Source: Rhizobium sp. Q54 (GTDB lineage Bacteria; Pseudomonadota; Alphaproteobacteria; UBA7879; VGCX01). Taken from it: a DNA stretch of 43,215 nucleotides. How positions within the stretch are numbered: the stretch's first letter is position 1; each line of letters starts with the position of its first letter. Where the stretch lies: assembly GCA_945870825.1 (NCBI GenBank), contig CAMBTM010000011.1, forward strand, positions 1 to 43,215, in the 5' to 3' direction. The notes under the pieces were generated by a model. It saw only the letters and a program-made list of their open reading frames with translations. It was not told the DNA's origin and did no database searches. The position numbers and the translations under genes were made by a program. Below, piece after piece: positions 1 through 9,082 of the stretch.

Positions 1-307
1 TTTTTTGGTTTAAAGTCCTTGAAAATACTGTATTTTAGCCCCCCGACGCCGTCTTCCAGAGTCCTGCCGCAGGCAGGGCGTGGGACCCAGGAGGTTAGCC
101 GAATGGCTAAAATGCCCCCTTTCAACCCTCTAAAATGGTGAGGGAGTCAAATCGTGATTAGCCCTAACGGGCTATTTTTCTGGATCCCACGCCCACCTTC
201 GGTAGGCTTTGGAGGACGGCACTGGTGGGGCTTTAGCGGTGTCTGAATGATCGATGGAGAGCGAAGGGTTTTTCTTTATCATAAATTTCGTAGGCGATGG
301 TTCAGCT
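1..307 (+). repeat. Palindromic dispersed repeat, copy 1 (left end cut by window edge)
   Basis: This segment matches the copies at 23071-23452 and 35267-35617 almost throughout. It contains two long imperfectly complementary arms, one starting near 40 (CCCCGACGCCGTCTTCCAGAG) and one ending near 230 (GGAGGACGGCACTGGTGGGG). Each arm carries its own small hairpin, such as CCTGCC-GCA-GGCAGG near 64. The centre has TTAGCC-GAAT-GGCTAA near 97 and TAGCCC-TAAC-GGGCTA followed by a T run near 160. The right terminus reads ATTTCGTAGGCGATGG then TTCAGCT, the reverse complement of the left terminus of copy 3. No transposase is encoded. It looks like a MITE-like or structured intergenic repeat. Confidence 0.85.
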
Positions 308-488
308 CTGGATGATGGGCAGCGGGGGTGTTTTTAAATGCTTACCCACTCGTTTTGCATAAGAACCTCTCTTTTTTTCAGTCTATACAGTATATATGAC
401 ACTCAAGGGGTGGGTGAAAGTTTCCCTACAGCCATCATCAAAAGCTGATACCCCCGAGATATCTTCATTAAAAAAACAAGTGATGACT

Positions 489-746
489 CTATCTCTCTAA
501 GACCCGTCTCAGTCGGCTTTGCTGGTAATACGATTGTGATTTAACAAGGTTTTTAACCAACTGATTCAGTTGCATAGAAAAATTTTGACGGGACAGCTCT
601 GAAGATTCCAAAAGACGCCTCAGGGCCCACGCATCTTGTTCAAGGCGCATTTTCAATTGACCGATTGACATCAAATCAGATTTCTCTAGATGAAAAGCGT
701 GACGATGATCTTTTTTCCATGAAAAATTTTCAATTATACGTTTCAT
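489..746 (-). CDS. Small helical hypothetical protein (85 aa)
   Basis: No family is recognised. The start is supported by a strong ribosome-binding site (AAGGAAT, four bases before the ATG). The protein is basic and appears largely alpha-helical, with regularly spaced Leu residues around positions 30-65 (QLKMRLEQDAWALRRLLESS). It has no signal peptide or membrane segment. It stands alone between the repeat and atoE, reads leftward, and has a plausible promoter about 45-70 bases upstream. A real short cytosolic protein is likely, but nothing in the sequence tells its function. Confidence 0.55.
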   Translation of the reverse strand: MKRIIENFSWKKDHRHAFHLEKSDLMSIGQLKMRLEQDAWALRRLLESSELSRQNFSMQLNQLVKNLVKSQSYYQQSRLRRVLER

Positions 747-787
747 GTTATTCCTTTCTTATCCTAAATCGACTCCCTATCACGGAC

Positions 788-816
788 TTTTATGACAGAT
801 AAAACACGAAAGTCAA
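788..816 (-). promoter_or_regulatory. Candidate sigma70 promoter of the 85-aa gene
   Basis: On the minus strand TTGACT (811-816) is followed after 17 bases by ATAAAA (788-793), about 40 bases before the gene start. A perfect 14-bp dyad, AACAAATATTTGTT, lies just upstream at 824-837 and could be a regulator site. The -10 box is a weak match. Confidence 0.4.
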
Positions 817-872
817 TACAAAAAACAAATATTTGTTGTTTTTACCTCAATAGCACATCATGTTGCGGCCTT

Positions 873-896
873 AAAAAAAAGCCCCCAAGTGGGGGC
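873..896 (-). terminator. Rho-independent terminator of atoE
   Basis: The minus strand has a hairpin, AGCCCCC-AAGT-GGGGGCT minus loop pairing (881-896), followed directly by eight T residues (873-880). It lies about 25 bases after the atoE stop codon. Both the stem and the T tract are canonical. Confidence 0.9.
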
Positions 897-920
897 TCAA
901 ACAATCTATCGTGGATATAC

Positions 921-2252
921 TCAGAAAACCAAGAACACCACAGACAAGACGATTCCTGAGACAAAAAGGGCCATAACACAGTATCCCATGATATCCCGAA
1001 GCTTAAGACCTGCGATCGCAAGAAGTGGCAAAGCCCAAAAGGGTTGGATCATATTAGTCCACGCATCTCCCCATGCAACAGCCATGGCTGCCATGGGTAA
1101 GTTAGCACCAAGTTCCTTAGCCGCTTGAATTACGATTGGCGCTTGGACCGCCCACTGACCACCCCCTGAGGGAATGAAAAGATTTAAAAAACCCGCTGTA
1201 TAAAATGTCAAAAGGTTAAAGGTTTCAGGTGTTGCGACCTTCACGTAGGCCCCTGCAATAATGGTATCAAGTCCTGATCCTTGAAGCATCCCCATAATAC
1301 CCGCATAAAAAGGGAACTGAAGCAAAATAGGCCCCACGCGACTGGCACCGCCTTCAATAACTTTAATGAATTCACGCGGATTTTTATGAAGAAACAATGC
1401 CAAAAAGAGGAAAAGGAAATTCACCATATCAAGGCTCAGCGCAAACTTATTGTTCAAAATACGAATCAAAACATAACCAAGACCTAATCCCCCAAAAATA
1501 CGAGAAATCCACTTGCTTCTTTCCAACCACTCTGCTGGAACAGGAACATGGTTTTTCTCGGATACCTTTTTTTCTTGCTCTGCAATAACAGTCACGTAGG
1601 ACTTAGCGGCATTGACACCCATCAGCCAGTTCACAAGGGGAATAAGGACCGTGAGTGAAATCACCGCCACAATATTAAAGGGCGCAAAAAGAGTTTCACT
1701 AACAGGGATAAGTCCCCCGATAGCAGCCTCTGTAAAATTGCCAGGTGTTGCAATCGTTAAAGGAATGGAGCCAGAAAGACCACCATGCCATACCAAAAAA
1801 CCACTATAAGCACTTGCAACCATCAACCGAAAATTCCCTTTTGGAACAGACTGACCAAGCTCACGGCATAAAAGGCCACTAATCACGAGTCCAAAACCCC
1901 AGTTCATCCAACATCCAACGCAAGAAACGACCGAGATGACCAAAATAGCCTGACCCGGCGTTTTAACGTGTTTGGAAACCTTATCAAGAAATGACTTAAC
2001 GAGGGGTGTTGATGCCAGTACATAGCCGCCAACAAAAACCATGACCATCTGCATGGTAAAAGGCATCAGCTTCCAAAACCCATCGCCCCAGGAGAGAATC
2101 ACTTGTTGGGGTGTCGCATCTGTACATACCACAGAGGCAACAAGAACAATGGCACTGAGAATGAGGGCTAAAATGAAGGGATCGGGGGTATATTGACGCA
2201 TCAGTCGATCAAAGAAATTAGCTGAAGTGTTCACAAATCCTTTTATCATCAT
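921..2252 (-). CDS. atoE: Short-chain fatty acid transporter, AtoE family
   Basis: This 443-residue protein matches the AtoE/short-chain fatty acid transporter family in length and sequence. Members are inner-membrane permeases thought to import acetoacetate, butyrate or similar short acids. Visible features are a cytosolic N-terminus ending in MRQYTPDPFILAL, about ten or more hydrophobic helices, a conserved-looking NWGFGLVISG stretch near residue 115, and the SGGGQWAVQAPI segment near 365 that is typical of the family. The ATG (followed by a second ATG) has AAGGAA three bases upstream. A good promoter lies at 2286-2313 and a terminator follows the stop, so it is a single-gene unit. The substrate cannot be told from sequence. 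Import of host-derived acids would fit an intracellular life but is inference. Confidence 0.9.
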   Translation of the reverse strand: MMIKGFVNTSANFFDRLMRQYTPDPFILALILSAIVLVASVVCTDATPQQVILSWGDGFWKLMPFTMQMVMVFVGGYVLASTPLVKSFLDKVSKHVKTPGQAILVISVVSCVGCWMNWGFGLVISGLLCRELGQSVPKGNFRLMVASAYSGFLVWHGGLSGSIPLTIATPGNFTEAAIGGLIPVSETLFAPFNIVAVISLTVLIPLVNWLMGVNAAKSYVTVIAEQEKKVSEKNHVPVPAEWLERSKWISRIFGGLGLGYVLIRILNNKFALSLDMVNFLFLFLALFLHKNPREFIKVIEGGASRVGPILLQFPFYAGIMGMLQGSGLDTIIAGAYVKVATPETFNLLTFYTAGFLNLFIPSGGGQWAVQAPIVIQAAKELGANLPMAAMAVAWGDAWTNMIQPFWALPLLAIAGLKLRDIMGYCVMALFVSGIVLSVVFLVF

Positions 2253-2285
2253 GTATTCCTTATTTTGATTAAAAAACAGGACCCC

Positions 2286-2313
2286 ACTATACGCATGACG
2301 ACAAGACCGTCAA
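2286..2313 (-). promoter_or_regulatory. Sigma70-type promoter of atoE
   Basis: On the minus strand TTGACG (2308-2313) and TATAGT (2286-2291) are separated by 16 bases. They sit about 35 bases upstream of the atoE start and just after the end of the preceding SH3-protein gene. Both boxes are close to consensus. Confidence 0.65.
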
Positions 2314-2344
2314 CCCCATTTTTCTCCAGAAAAGAGAACAGACC

Positions 2345-2818
2345 CTACTCTTTAATATCAACGCCCCAAAGGTCTGTTTTTAAAACCCAGCCTTTAAAAG
2401 AATCTTCTCGTCGAATTTGGATTTGGCAAAAGTCGCCTTTACACTTGAGAAGCTTTGCAACAACCCCGTTTTGAAGCCACGCCACAACAGAAGAATTTTT
2501 ATCATTATCCCCTAAAAGAGGGGTTTTATCTTTTAGGACCAACCCATAAAGATGGCCACTTAAAAGCGATTTGTGAATCCATCCTTGAGTGCCATCAAAA
2601 TCCTTAACTTTACGCCAGTCACCAAATTCGGCAATAATTTCAATGGGAAGATTGGCCCGCTGATAGACCCAATCCGTTGGAAAATGGTTACCAGGACCCA
2701 CCCGCAGATTGACTTCAGAAGAACGCAAAGATACAAACCGTGGGATGGGCAGACCGGAGGGCGTCGATAAGACATCCACTGAAAGAAAAATTGTGAGAAA
2801 GAAAACGCTAAAACGCAT
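2345..2818 (-). CDS. Exported bacterial SH3-domain protein (157 aa)
   Basis: The N-terminus MRFSVFFLTIFLSVDVLS is a signal peptide. The mature part holds two SH3b-like units. The first is around residues 30-85 (VNLRVGPGNHFPTDWVY, then GDWRKV and GTQGWIHKSLLSG). The second is around 95-150 (VAWLQNGVVAKLLKC, then GWVLKTDLWG). The pattern of an LRVGPG motif followed by W-K-V and GWI fits the small periplasmic SH3 proteins of alphaproteobacteria, which are thought to bind peptidoglycan or act at the envelope. Its start lies two bases after the stop of the nitronate-monooxygenase-like gene, so it is the last gene of the rbfA-pnp transcription unit. Two Cys residues around 120-126 might pair. Its precise function is unknown. 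Confidence 0.85.
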   Translation of the reverse strand: MRFSVFFLTIFLSVDVLSTPSGLPIPRFVSLRSSEVNLRVGPGNHFPTDWVYQRANLPIEIIAEFGDWRKVKDFDGTQGWIHKSLLSGHLYGLVLKDKTPLLGDNDKNSSVVAWLQNGVVAKLLKCKGDFCQIQIRREDSFKGWVLKTDLWGVDIKE

Positions 2819-2820
2819 AG

Positions 2821-4218
2821 CTAATCTCCCGTCATCAGTCTTTCCACCAGCTGCTTAACAGTTGGAACGAACCCACCCGCATAAAAGGGATCTTGGCCAA
2901 AGCGATACGCCCCATGGCCAGCAAACATTAGTTCATTTTCAACATCCCCTCCATGGGCAATAGACATGAGGCTTTTTTGAATACAAAAAGACCGAGGATC
3001 TGCTTTTTTCCCTGTTGTCCAAGGATCCTCTTGAAACCAATTGCTAAACCGGCAAGCACTGAGGCACCCCATGCAATCCCGTTGATCTTTCAAAATCGCC
3101 TGAGATTCTTCCGGGGTTACAAAAATAATGGTACTATCAGGCGTTTTTAAAACTTCCGTATACCCAGCTCTGACCCAATTTTGGGCCATTTGAAAATCAG
3201 GCTCGGTCACAAAGGCCTTGCGTTGGCGCGGACCATACAAAAACTCCGTATTATGTTCACCCACCAACTCGCTGGTATAGGCGATTTGACGCTCTGACCG
3301 TTCCCGAAGATTTTCCAAAAAAGGATTTTTAACAGCAGAGGAATAAAAACCCGTTGGACTAAACCGATTGAGAAAAACGTCCCCTTCTTTCAATGTCAAA
3401 AGTTTCTTCTTCCATTGATCTGAAATGGGACTTTCTTGGGTCAATAAAGGCCTTGTCCCAAGTTGAAAAGCGATAGGGCCAATTTCCGGATTAGAGAGCC
3501 AATGGTCCCACTCGCGCAGATACCAAACGCCACCGGCCATAATAATCGGTACATGTTGAAGGCCTGCTTCATTCATGACCTGACGCAGTTCCCTCACCCG
3601 TGGATAAGGATCCTCTGGAACATCGGGATTTTCTGCCCGGCTTAGTCCATTGTGTCCCCCTGCTTTCCAAGGATCTTCATAAACAACAGCCCCCAACCAT
3701 TCTTGAAACTTATGGTAAGACCGCTTCCAAAGGGCCCTAAACGCCCGCCCAGACGAAACGATGGGATAATAATAGATGTTATACTGTGCCGCAATCTCAC
3801 CCAATCGGTAAGGCATACCAGCACCACAAGTCACACCGTGAACGATATCTTTGACTTGCTCTAGAATACCGTGAAGGATGGTTTCAGCACCCCCCATTTC
3901 CCAAAGAACGTTCAAGTGAATACGCCCGTTACCCCCTGCCATATCGTGGGCACGTTGGGCTTGGGCAATCCCGCCCTTAATCCCGTAGGTCAAAAGCTCA
4001 TGATGACGGTCTTTGCGAGTTTTGCCATGATAAATGATGGGAATCAAGTCGCCATTATCATCATACGCATCAGCGTTAACAGCAGAAAAAGTACCAACAC
4101 CCCCAGCTGCCGCAAAGGCCCCTGCGCTCACCCCATTGGAAATGGAAATGCCCTTCCCCCCTTCAACAAGAGGAAGGACTTCTTTTCCAGATAAATTAAG
4201 TGATTGAAGGGGCTTCAT
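2821..4218 (-). CDS. Nitronate monooxygenase-family flavoprotein
   Basis: The 465-residue protein belongs to the nitronate monooxygenase (2-nitropropane dioxygenase) TIM-barrel family, whose members use FMN to oxidise nitronates. Family signs are the Gly-rich N-terminal half (SNGVSAGAFAAAGGVG, 28-43), the AGGHNG motif at about 186-191 that lies near the flavin, and IIMAGGVW at about 225-232 in the phosphate-binding region. It is longer than usual (about 320-380 aa). The extra C-terminal part carries CMGCLSAC (Cys 382, 385, 389) and Cys 412, a cluster that could bind a metal or iron-sulfur centre. The ATG follows the pnp stop by eight bases, with AGAAG as ribosome site, so it is co-transcribed with pnp. 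The substrate is unknown, and the enzyme could have a different oxidoreductase role. Confidence 0.8.
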   Translation of the reverse strand: MKPLQSLNLSGKEVLPLVEGGKGISISNGVSAGAFAAAGGVGTFSAVNADAYDDNGDLIPIIYHGKTRKDRHHELLTYGIKGGIAQAQRAHDMAGGNGRIHLNVLWEMGGAETILHGILEQVKDIVHGVTCGAGMPYRLGEIAAQYNIYYYPIVSSGRAFRALWKRSYHKFQEWLGAVVYEDPWKAGGHNGLSRAENPDVPEDPYPRVRELRQVMNEAGLQHVPIIMAGGVWYLREWDHWLSNPEIGPIAFQLGTRPLLTQESPISDQWKKKLLTLKEGDVFLNRFSPTGFYSSAVKNPFLENLRERSERQIAYTSELVGEHNTEFLYGPRQRKAFVTEPDFQMAQNWVRAGYTEVLKTPDSTIIFVTPEESQAILKDQRDCMGCLSACRFSNWFQEDPWTTGKKADPRSFCIQKSLMSIAHGGDVENELMFAGHGAYRFGQDPFYAGGFVPTVKQLVERLMTGD

Positions 4219-4226
4219 TCGCTTCT

Positions 4227-6335
4227 CTACTCTGCAGATCCAGATTCATTCAAATCCTTCATGGTGAGGCGAATCTTCCGGGTCTTTGGATCAACCCCAA
4301 CAACTTTGACACGAACTGTGTCCCCTTCGTTCACCACATCAGTCACTTTCTCCACACGCTCCGGGGACAATTCACTGATATGGACCAATCCAGAAGTGCT
4401 CAGAAAATCAACAAAGGCACCAAAGTCCATGATCTTTACAACTTTACCTGTATAGATCTTACCGACTTCCGCTTCAGCTGTGATATTTTGAATGCGCGCC
4501 AAAGCATCGTTCACACGACGAGACTCTGTGCCATAAATCCGCACCAACCCAGTATCGTCGATATCGATCTTGACATCATAGGTTTCACAAAGCTCACGAA
4601 TCACCTTGCCCCCTGTTCCGATGACTTCACGAATCTTGTCTTTATGGACATGGGTCGTTGCAATACGCGGCGCATAATCTTTGACTTCTGGACGGGAATG
4701 ATCGATGGCCTTCGCCATTTCACCCAAAATATGCAGACGACCTTCTTTGGCCTGGGCCAACGCCTGCTTCATAATGCTGGAATCGATGCTTGTGATCTTC
4801 AAGTCCATCTGAAGGGCTGTAATGCCATCTTTGGTGCCTGCTACTTTAAAGTCCATATCGCCTAAGTGATCTTCATCGCCTAAGATGTCGGAAAGCACTG
4901 CAAAATCATTGCCTTCTTTAATAAGCCCCATAGCGATACCCGCGATCGGACTTTCAAGCGGTACACCGGCATCCATCAAGGACAAGGATGTTCCACAAAC
5001 AGTCGCCATGGATGAGGATCCATTAGACTCTGTAATTTCAGAAACAACGCGAAGGGTATAAGGAAATGCATCAACGTTAGGGAGTTTACGCTTAATTGCA
5101 CGCCAAGCAAGCTTGCCATGACCAATCTCACGACGGCCTGGGGATCCAAGACGCCCCACTTCACCCACAGAAAATGGCGGGAAGTTGTACTGAAGCAAGA
5201 ACCGTTCACGGTTTTCGCCGTGAATGTCTTCCATGATTTGCTCATCATCCCCGGTCCCAAGGGTGGCTGCAACAATCGCCTGGGTTTCACCCCGGGTAAA
5301 CAATGCACTCCCATGAACACTGGGCAGGATCCCAACTTCACACACAATGGGGCGCACAGTCTTGGTGTCCCGACCATCGATCCGAAGACCTGTTTTCAGG
5401 ATGTCTTTACGAACAATATCACTTTCAGCCTTTTTGAAGGCCTGCTCAAACAATGTATCGGAATAAGACTCTTCACCAACCGTTGCGAGAACTTTTTCCT
5501 TCGCTTTGTCATGAACAACAGCAATTAAAGCCTGGCGATTGGATTTTTCTCTTTCTTGATAGGCTTTACGAAGATCCCCTTCAAAATTGTCTTGAATCAC
5601 TTTCTTGATGGCCAAGATGTTCTCGCCTGTATCTAGAAGGTCCCAAGGATCTTTTGCGGATTCTTCGGCAAAGTCAATAATAGCTTGAATCACACATTGC
5701 ATCTCAGCATGGCCAAAATTAACAGCCCCAAGCATGATTTCTTCACTCAACCCTGACGCTTCGGATTCAACCATCAAAACGCCGGCGGATGTACCCGCGA
5801 CGATAAGGTTAAGATCTGACTTTTCAAGGGTTTCATAGGAAGGATTCAATACATACTGTCCGTCGACATACCCAACACGCGCTCCAGCAATAGGGCCTAA
5901 GAAGGGAATCCCAGAAATCGTCAAGGCAGCAGAAGCCCCAACGAGCGCCAAGATATCAGGATCTTGGTGCGTGTCATGACTTAGAACCGTACAAACAACC
6001 TGGGTTTCATTCCGGAAAGACTCAGGAAATAGAGGGCGAATGGGACGATCGATCAACCGAGATGTTAACGTCTCTTTTTCACTGGGACGGCCTTCGCGCT
6101 TTAAAAATCCGCCAGGAATACGGCCAGCGGCATATAATTTTTCTTGATAATGAACACCCAGTGGGAAAAAATCCACTTTAGGGTCGGCCTGCTTTTTTGC
6201 AACAACTGTACACAAAACCCTTGCATTCCCTGATGAAACCAACACAGCACCGTCAGCCTGACGCGCAATCTTACCAGTTTCTAAAACAAGGGTGCTTTCT
6301 CCCCATTTAATTTCTTTTCTTACAATATTGAACAT
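4227..6335 (-). CDS. pnp: Polyribonucleotide nucleotidyltransferase (PNPase)
   Basis: PNPase degrades RNA 3' to 5' with phosphate and is a core degradosome enzyme. The 702-residue protein has the full domain order: two RNase PH domains separated by a helical linker, a KH domain (about 548-605, with GTGG in [15 protein letters not shown]) and an S1 domain (about 618-690, [16 protein letters not shown]). The PH-domain motif [23 protein letters not shown] is intact. The start is taken at the ATG giving MFNIVRKEI, the usual beginning, with AGG nine bases upstream. An in-frame GTG two codons earlier is less likely. It follows rpsO, as in many bacteria, with a hairpin between them that probably sets the rpsO:pnp ratio. 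Confidence 0.97.
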   Translation of the reverse strand: MFNIVRKEIKWGESTLVLETGKIARQADGAVLVSSGNARVLCTVVAKKQADPKVDFFPLGVHYQEKLYAAGRIPGGFLKREGRPSEKETLTSRLIDRPIRPLFPESFRNETQVVCTVLSHDTHQDPDILALVGASAALTISGIPFLGPIAGARVGYVDGQYVLNPSYETLEKSDLNLIVAGTSAGVLMVESEASGLSEEIMLGAVNFGHAEMQCVIQAIIDFAEESAKDPWDLLDTGENILAIKKVIQDNFEGDLRKAYQEREKSNRQALIAVVHDKAKEKVLATVGEESYSDTLFEQAFKKAESDIVRKDILKTGLRIDGRDTKTVRPIVCEVGILPSVHGSALFTRGETQAIVAATLGTGDDEQIMEDIHGENRERFLLQYNFPPFSVGEVGRLGSPGRREIGHGKLAWRAIKRKLPNVDAFPYTLRVVSEITESNGSSSMATVCGTSLSLMDAGVPLESPIAGIAMGLIKEGNDFAVLSDILGDEDHLGDMDFKVAGTKDGITALQMDLKITSIDSSIMKQALAQAKEGRLHILGEMAKAIDHSRPEVKDYAPRIATTHVHKDKIREVIGTGGKVIRELCETYDVKIDIDDTGLVRIYGTESRRVNDALARIQNITAEAEVGKIYTGKVVKIMDFGAFVDFLSTSGLVHISELSPERVEKVTDVVNEGDTVRVKVVGVDPKTRKIRLTMKDLNESGSAE

Positions 6336-6360
6336 ACACACATACCTAACTTATACGTTT

Positions 6361-6389
6361 AAAGGAAAGGCGGCCCCTTTTGGACCGCC
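6361..6389 (-). terminator. rpsO-pnp intergenic hairpin (attenuator/terminator)
   Basis: On the minus strand GGCGGTCC-AAAA-GGGGCCGCC is followed by TTTCCTTT. It lies directly after the rpsO stop and before pnp. In Escherichia coli the same position holds a partial terminator and an RNase III site. Here only a terminator-like hairpin with an interrupted T run is visible, so partial read-through is expected. Confidence 0.7.
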
Positions 6390-6400
6390 CCTTAGATGCC

Positions 6401-6670
6401 TTATCGGCGAAGATTTAATTTTGTGATCAAGTCTTTATAACGCTCAACAGAACGGGACTTGACGTAATCCAAAAGACGACGTCTTTGACCCACCATCTTA
6501 ATCAGGCCAAGCCTTGAGTGGAGGTCTTTCTTGTGGGCTTTCATATGCTCACTGAGACTCGCAATTCTTTCAGTCAGAATGGCAACCTGAACCTCGGGAG
6601 ACCCCGTGTCTTTCTCAGTAATGGCATGAGCCGCAATAATTTTTTTCTTATCCTTCATTGTCACCGACAT
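6401..6670 (-). CDS. rpsO: 30S ribosomal protein S15
   Basis: The 89-residue protein is a complete S15, which binds the central domain of 16S rRNA and helps start assembly of the platform. The family core is obvious: [22 protein letters not shown], then the [11 protein letters not shown] helix and the C-terminal LNLRR. The ATG has AGGAAA seven bases upstream. It lies 14 bases after truB and 60 before pnp, the usual order. Autoregulation of rpsO through its leader is known in other bacteria, but no pseudoknot could be shown here. Confidence 0.98.
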   Translation of the reverse strand: MSVTMKDKKKIIAAHAITEKDTGSPEVQVAILTERIASLSEHMKAHKKDLHSRLGLIKMVGQRRRLLDYVKSRSVERYKDLITKLNLRR

Positions 6671-6684
6671 CTTCGTTTCCTTTC

Positions 6685-7632
6685 TTAATAAATGAACACA
6701 CGATTGGGATGCAAAACACCCTCTTTTAAGGTAGACATGGCCACTAACGTTTGTGAAAAATCCTTTAACAAAACACCTATAGAGACGTTAACGTCAGGAA
6801 GGATCCCCAAAGATTCACAGTAAGAAATGGTTTGACCATGTCTGATTTTCTTGACTGCATCTTCTCCTATGACCAAAGCCGGGATGTCGTCTAGCACAAT
6901 TGCCATAGGATGCACCCACTCTTGTAACGCAATTTGCCCCTTCACTTCAAGCAATTTATTATAATTGGCTGCGCGTTCTCTTGAAAAAATCCCCACCGAT
7001 TCCCGGCATAAGACGTCAACATGGGAACAAGTCCCTAAAAATTCTGCAAGATCACGGGCAAGGCTTCGAATATAGGTCCCCTTCCCGCACGTTACTTGAA
7101 AATCGGTTGTATCGCCTGCATGTCCTAGAACCTTAAAATCATGAACCTCGACCGATCGTGCCTTTAACGTCACTTCCTCCTGTTGGCGCACCCGATCACA
7201 CGCCCGTTTTCCTTGCACTTTGACAGCCGAGTATTGAGGCGGTACCTGTTGAATGATCCCCGTGAACTGGGCCAAAGCACTTTGGATATCATCCAAGGTG
7301 GGACGATTATCGGACGTCTTGATGGGAACCCCATCTTTATCATCCGTATCAGTCTGGGTCCCCCAGCGAACAGTAAAGGTATAGGTTTTGACCGTATCGA
7401 CCATATAATCCATCAATTTGGTTGCTTCCCCAAAGGCAATAGGTAAAACCCCTGTTGCAAAAGGATCAAGAGTTCCTGCAAACCCTGCCTTTGGGCGGCC
7501 AAAGTGATGACGGATTTTCGTCAGGACCGCGTTTGAACTAAGACCCGAAGGTTTATCGACAACAAGCCATCCGTGGAAAGGGGTTTTATTTGAGCGCATT
7601 ATTGATGGCAGCAAAGGCGTCAAAGGTTTCAT
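6685..7632 (-). CDS. truB: tRNA pseudouridine(55) synthase TruB
   Basis: TruB converts U55 of tRNA to pseudouridine. The family motifs are present: [15 protein letters not shown] at the N-terminus, the catalytic Asp in [42 protein letters not shown] and YIRSLARDL. The length (315 aa) is normal. Two starts are possible. The ATG at 7632 has AGG five bases upstream and overlaps the end of rbfA by 47 bases. An ATG at 7599 gives a shorter lead ([11 protein letters not shown]) with no clear ribosome site. Either way it is translationally coupled to rbfA. The C-terminal part (about 235-315) is the smaller, more variable RNA-contacting region. Confidence 0.95.
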   Translation of the reverse strand: MKPLTPLLPSIMRSNKTPFHGWLVVDKPSGLSSNAVLTKIRHHFGRPKAGFAGTLDPFATGVLPIAFGEATKLMDYMVDTVKTYTFTVRWGTQTDTDDKDGVPIKTSDNRPTLDDIQSALAQFTGIIQQVPPQYSAVKVQGKRACDRVRQQEEVTLKARSVEVHDFKVLGHAGDTTDFQVTCGKGTYIRSLARDLAEFLGTCSHVDVLCRESVGIFSRERAANYNKLLEVKGQIALQEWVHPMAIVLDDIPALVIGEDAVKKIRHGQTISYCESLGILPDVNVSIGVLLKDFSQTLVAMSTLKEGVLHPNRVFIY

Positions 7633-7945
7633 CAAGCCTGAAATCTAAGGCTGGAACATGACGCAATTGAACTTTTTTGGATAAAAAATGACGAAGACGG
7701 GGGCCATGGAGTCGCACTGTTTCTAAAACAACCTCCTTGGCTGTACCCCCCAAAGGTAACATAAAAACCTTGGCATGGCCTAAATCTGCACTCATTTGCA
7801 CTTCTGTAATCGTAATGGATGCCCCGGAAATTCCTGAGTCTGCGAACAAATAACTTTGGAAAATGGATGCCAATACCCGGCGAATTTCTTCCCCGACCTT
7901 TAAACACCGCTGCGTTGGTCCTGCATGGATATCTTTTTTCATCAT
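7586..7945 (-). CDS. rbfA: 30S ribosome-binding factor RbfA
   Basis: RbfA is a late 30S assembly and cold-adaptation factor that binds near the 5' end of 16S rRNA. The 119-residue sequence shows the expected RVGEEIRRVLASIFQ-type helix near the start and the KH-like core with ITITEVQMSADLGHAKVFMLPL. It continues with [26 protein letters not shown], the hallmark C-terminal strand. It heads the rbfA-truB-rpsO-pnp-NMO-SH3 unit. No clear SD sequence precedes the ATG-ATG start. The next gene on the other strand begins 100 bases away, so the promoters are in that divergent gap. Confidence 0.95.
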   Translation of the reverse strand: MMKKDIHAGPTQRCLKVGEEIRRVLASIFQSYLFADSGISGASITITEVQMSADLGHAKVFMLPLGGTAKEVVLETVRLHGPRLRHFLSKKVQLRHVPALDFRLDETFDAFAAINNALK

Positions 7946-8045
7946 GAGGGTAATCTAGGGACTTATGGGGATTATTTCAACCCCCTTGCGTTTTTAGTAC
8001 AAAAACGTCATTTTTAGACCATGGTAGCAATTAAGAGTGAATCAA

Positions 8046-9029
8046 ATGAATATTGTTGTGGTTGGGTGTGGAGATTGGGGTAAGAACATTGCAAAGACTT
8101 TAAAAGGTCTTGGCAGTCTTTATGCGATCTGTGATCAAAAAGGCTTCGAAAAGGCCGTGAAATGCGCAGAAGATTTGAACGTCCCCATGCAAGACTTTGA
8201 AGATGTTTTAAAAGACTCAACCGTTGATGGTGTTGTGATCTCAACCCAACCCCATTCTCACTATGATCTTGCCAAGAGGGCCCTTTTTGCAGGCAAACAT
8301 ATTTTTGTGGAAAAACCTCTGGTCCCGTCTAAAGCGGAGGCCATCGACCTTGAAGCTATCGCCTATGAAAATGGGCTGACCCTGATGGTCGGACATCTGC
8401 TGCGGTACCATGGTGCTTTTGAAGCATTACAAACATGGGTGGTAGAGAAAAAACTTGGCGATATTCTTCATATCAACACCAGCCGGAAAAACCTTGGAAA
8501 AATTTACCCGAACGACAGTGTCATTTGGGACTTTGCCCCCCATGATTTGTCCATGATTCTGGCCCTTACTCAAAAAAAGGTCAGCCGTGTTCTTGCAACG
8601 TCCGGCAATTATGCGATCCCCATCCAGGCGGATGAAGCGATGATCTCCCTTGAATTTGAAGGGGGGCACCAAAAATCCTTTATTACACTCTCTCGCCTTA
8701 GCCCCTTTAAAGAGCAAAAAATTACTGTCGTTGGGACGAATGGCATGGCGGTTTTTGACGATACATTGCCGTGGGAAAGAAAGCTTCGTTTTTTTCATAA
8801 TGAAATTACCCAAGAATCCATCACCTGCTTTAAGATCCTCCATGATGTGGAGGGAGAGGCTGCTGTCTTAACTCCCTCTGAACCCTTAAAAAATGAAATG
8901 ACCCATTTTATCGCATGCATGGAAAATAAGACACCACCGCGTACCCCAGCCAAAGACGCTATCGAGATTTTAGACGTCATCCAAGCAGCCCATCAGTCCG
9001 TTCAACGCGGAGAATGGGTGGGGGTTTAA
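8046..9029 (+). CDS. Gfo/Idh/MocA-family oxidoreductase
   Basis: This 327-residue protein has the N-terminal Rossmann fold (MNIVVVGCGDWGKNIAKTL, glycine motif at 8-13) and the EKPL motif of the family in HIFVEKPLVPSKAEA near residue 90. A C-terminal alpha/beta domain starts around 115 with VGHLLRYHGAF and includes WDFAPHDLSMIL, whose His is in the usual catalytic region. Such enzymes oxidise or reduce sugars, inositols or nucleotide sugars with NAD(P). The start is the ATG at 8046, preceded by AAGAG with good spacing. It is a single gene divergent from rbfA. Its stop lies next to the first 50-bp palindromic repeat. The substrate is not deducible, and a role in surface sugar synthesis is only a guess. 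Confidence 0.88.
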   Translation: MNIVVVGCGDWGKNIAKTLKGLGSLYAICDQKGFEKAVKCAEDLNVPMQDFEDVLKDSTVDGVVISTQPHSHYDLAKRALFAGKHIFVEKPLVPSKAEAIDLEAIAYENGLTLMVGHLLRYHGAFEALQTWVVEKKLGDILHINTSRKNLGKIYPNDSVIWDFAPHDLSMILALTQKKVSRVLATSGNYAIPIQADEAMISLEFEGGHQKSFITLSRLSPFKEQKITVVGTNGMAVFDDTLPWERKLRFFHNEITQESITCFKILHDVEGEAAVLTPSEPLKNEMTHFIACMENKTPPRTPAKDAIEILDVIQAAHQSVQRGEWVGV

Positions 9030-9032
9030 GAT

Positions 9033-9082
9033 TTATCCTCGTATTTTATGCCCTTGACAACACAAATTACGAGGATAAATTT
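9033..9082. repeat. 50-bp direct repeat, copy A (downstream of the ATPase gene)
   Basis: It is identical over 50 bases to 10225-10274 and in the same orientation. It begins TTATCCTCGTA and ends TACGAGGATAAATTT. The 11-bp arms (9033-9043 and 9068-9078) are perfect inverted repeats around a 24-base loop. Its inner edge supplies the last codons and TAA stop of the ATPase gene, and its outer edge lies three bases past the stop of the oxidoreductase gene. Confidence 0.95.

Noticed and set aside
4200-4865. Long plus-strand open frame opposite pnp
   Set aside because: It lies entirely antisense to the conserved C-terminal part of pnp, its protein has no domain-like features, and no ribosome site precedes it.
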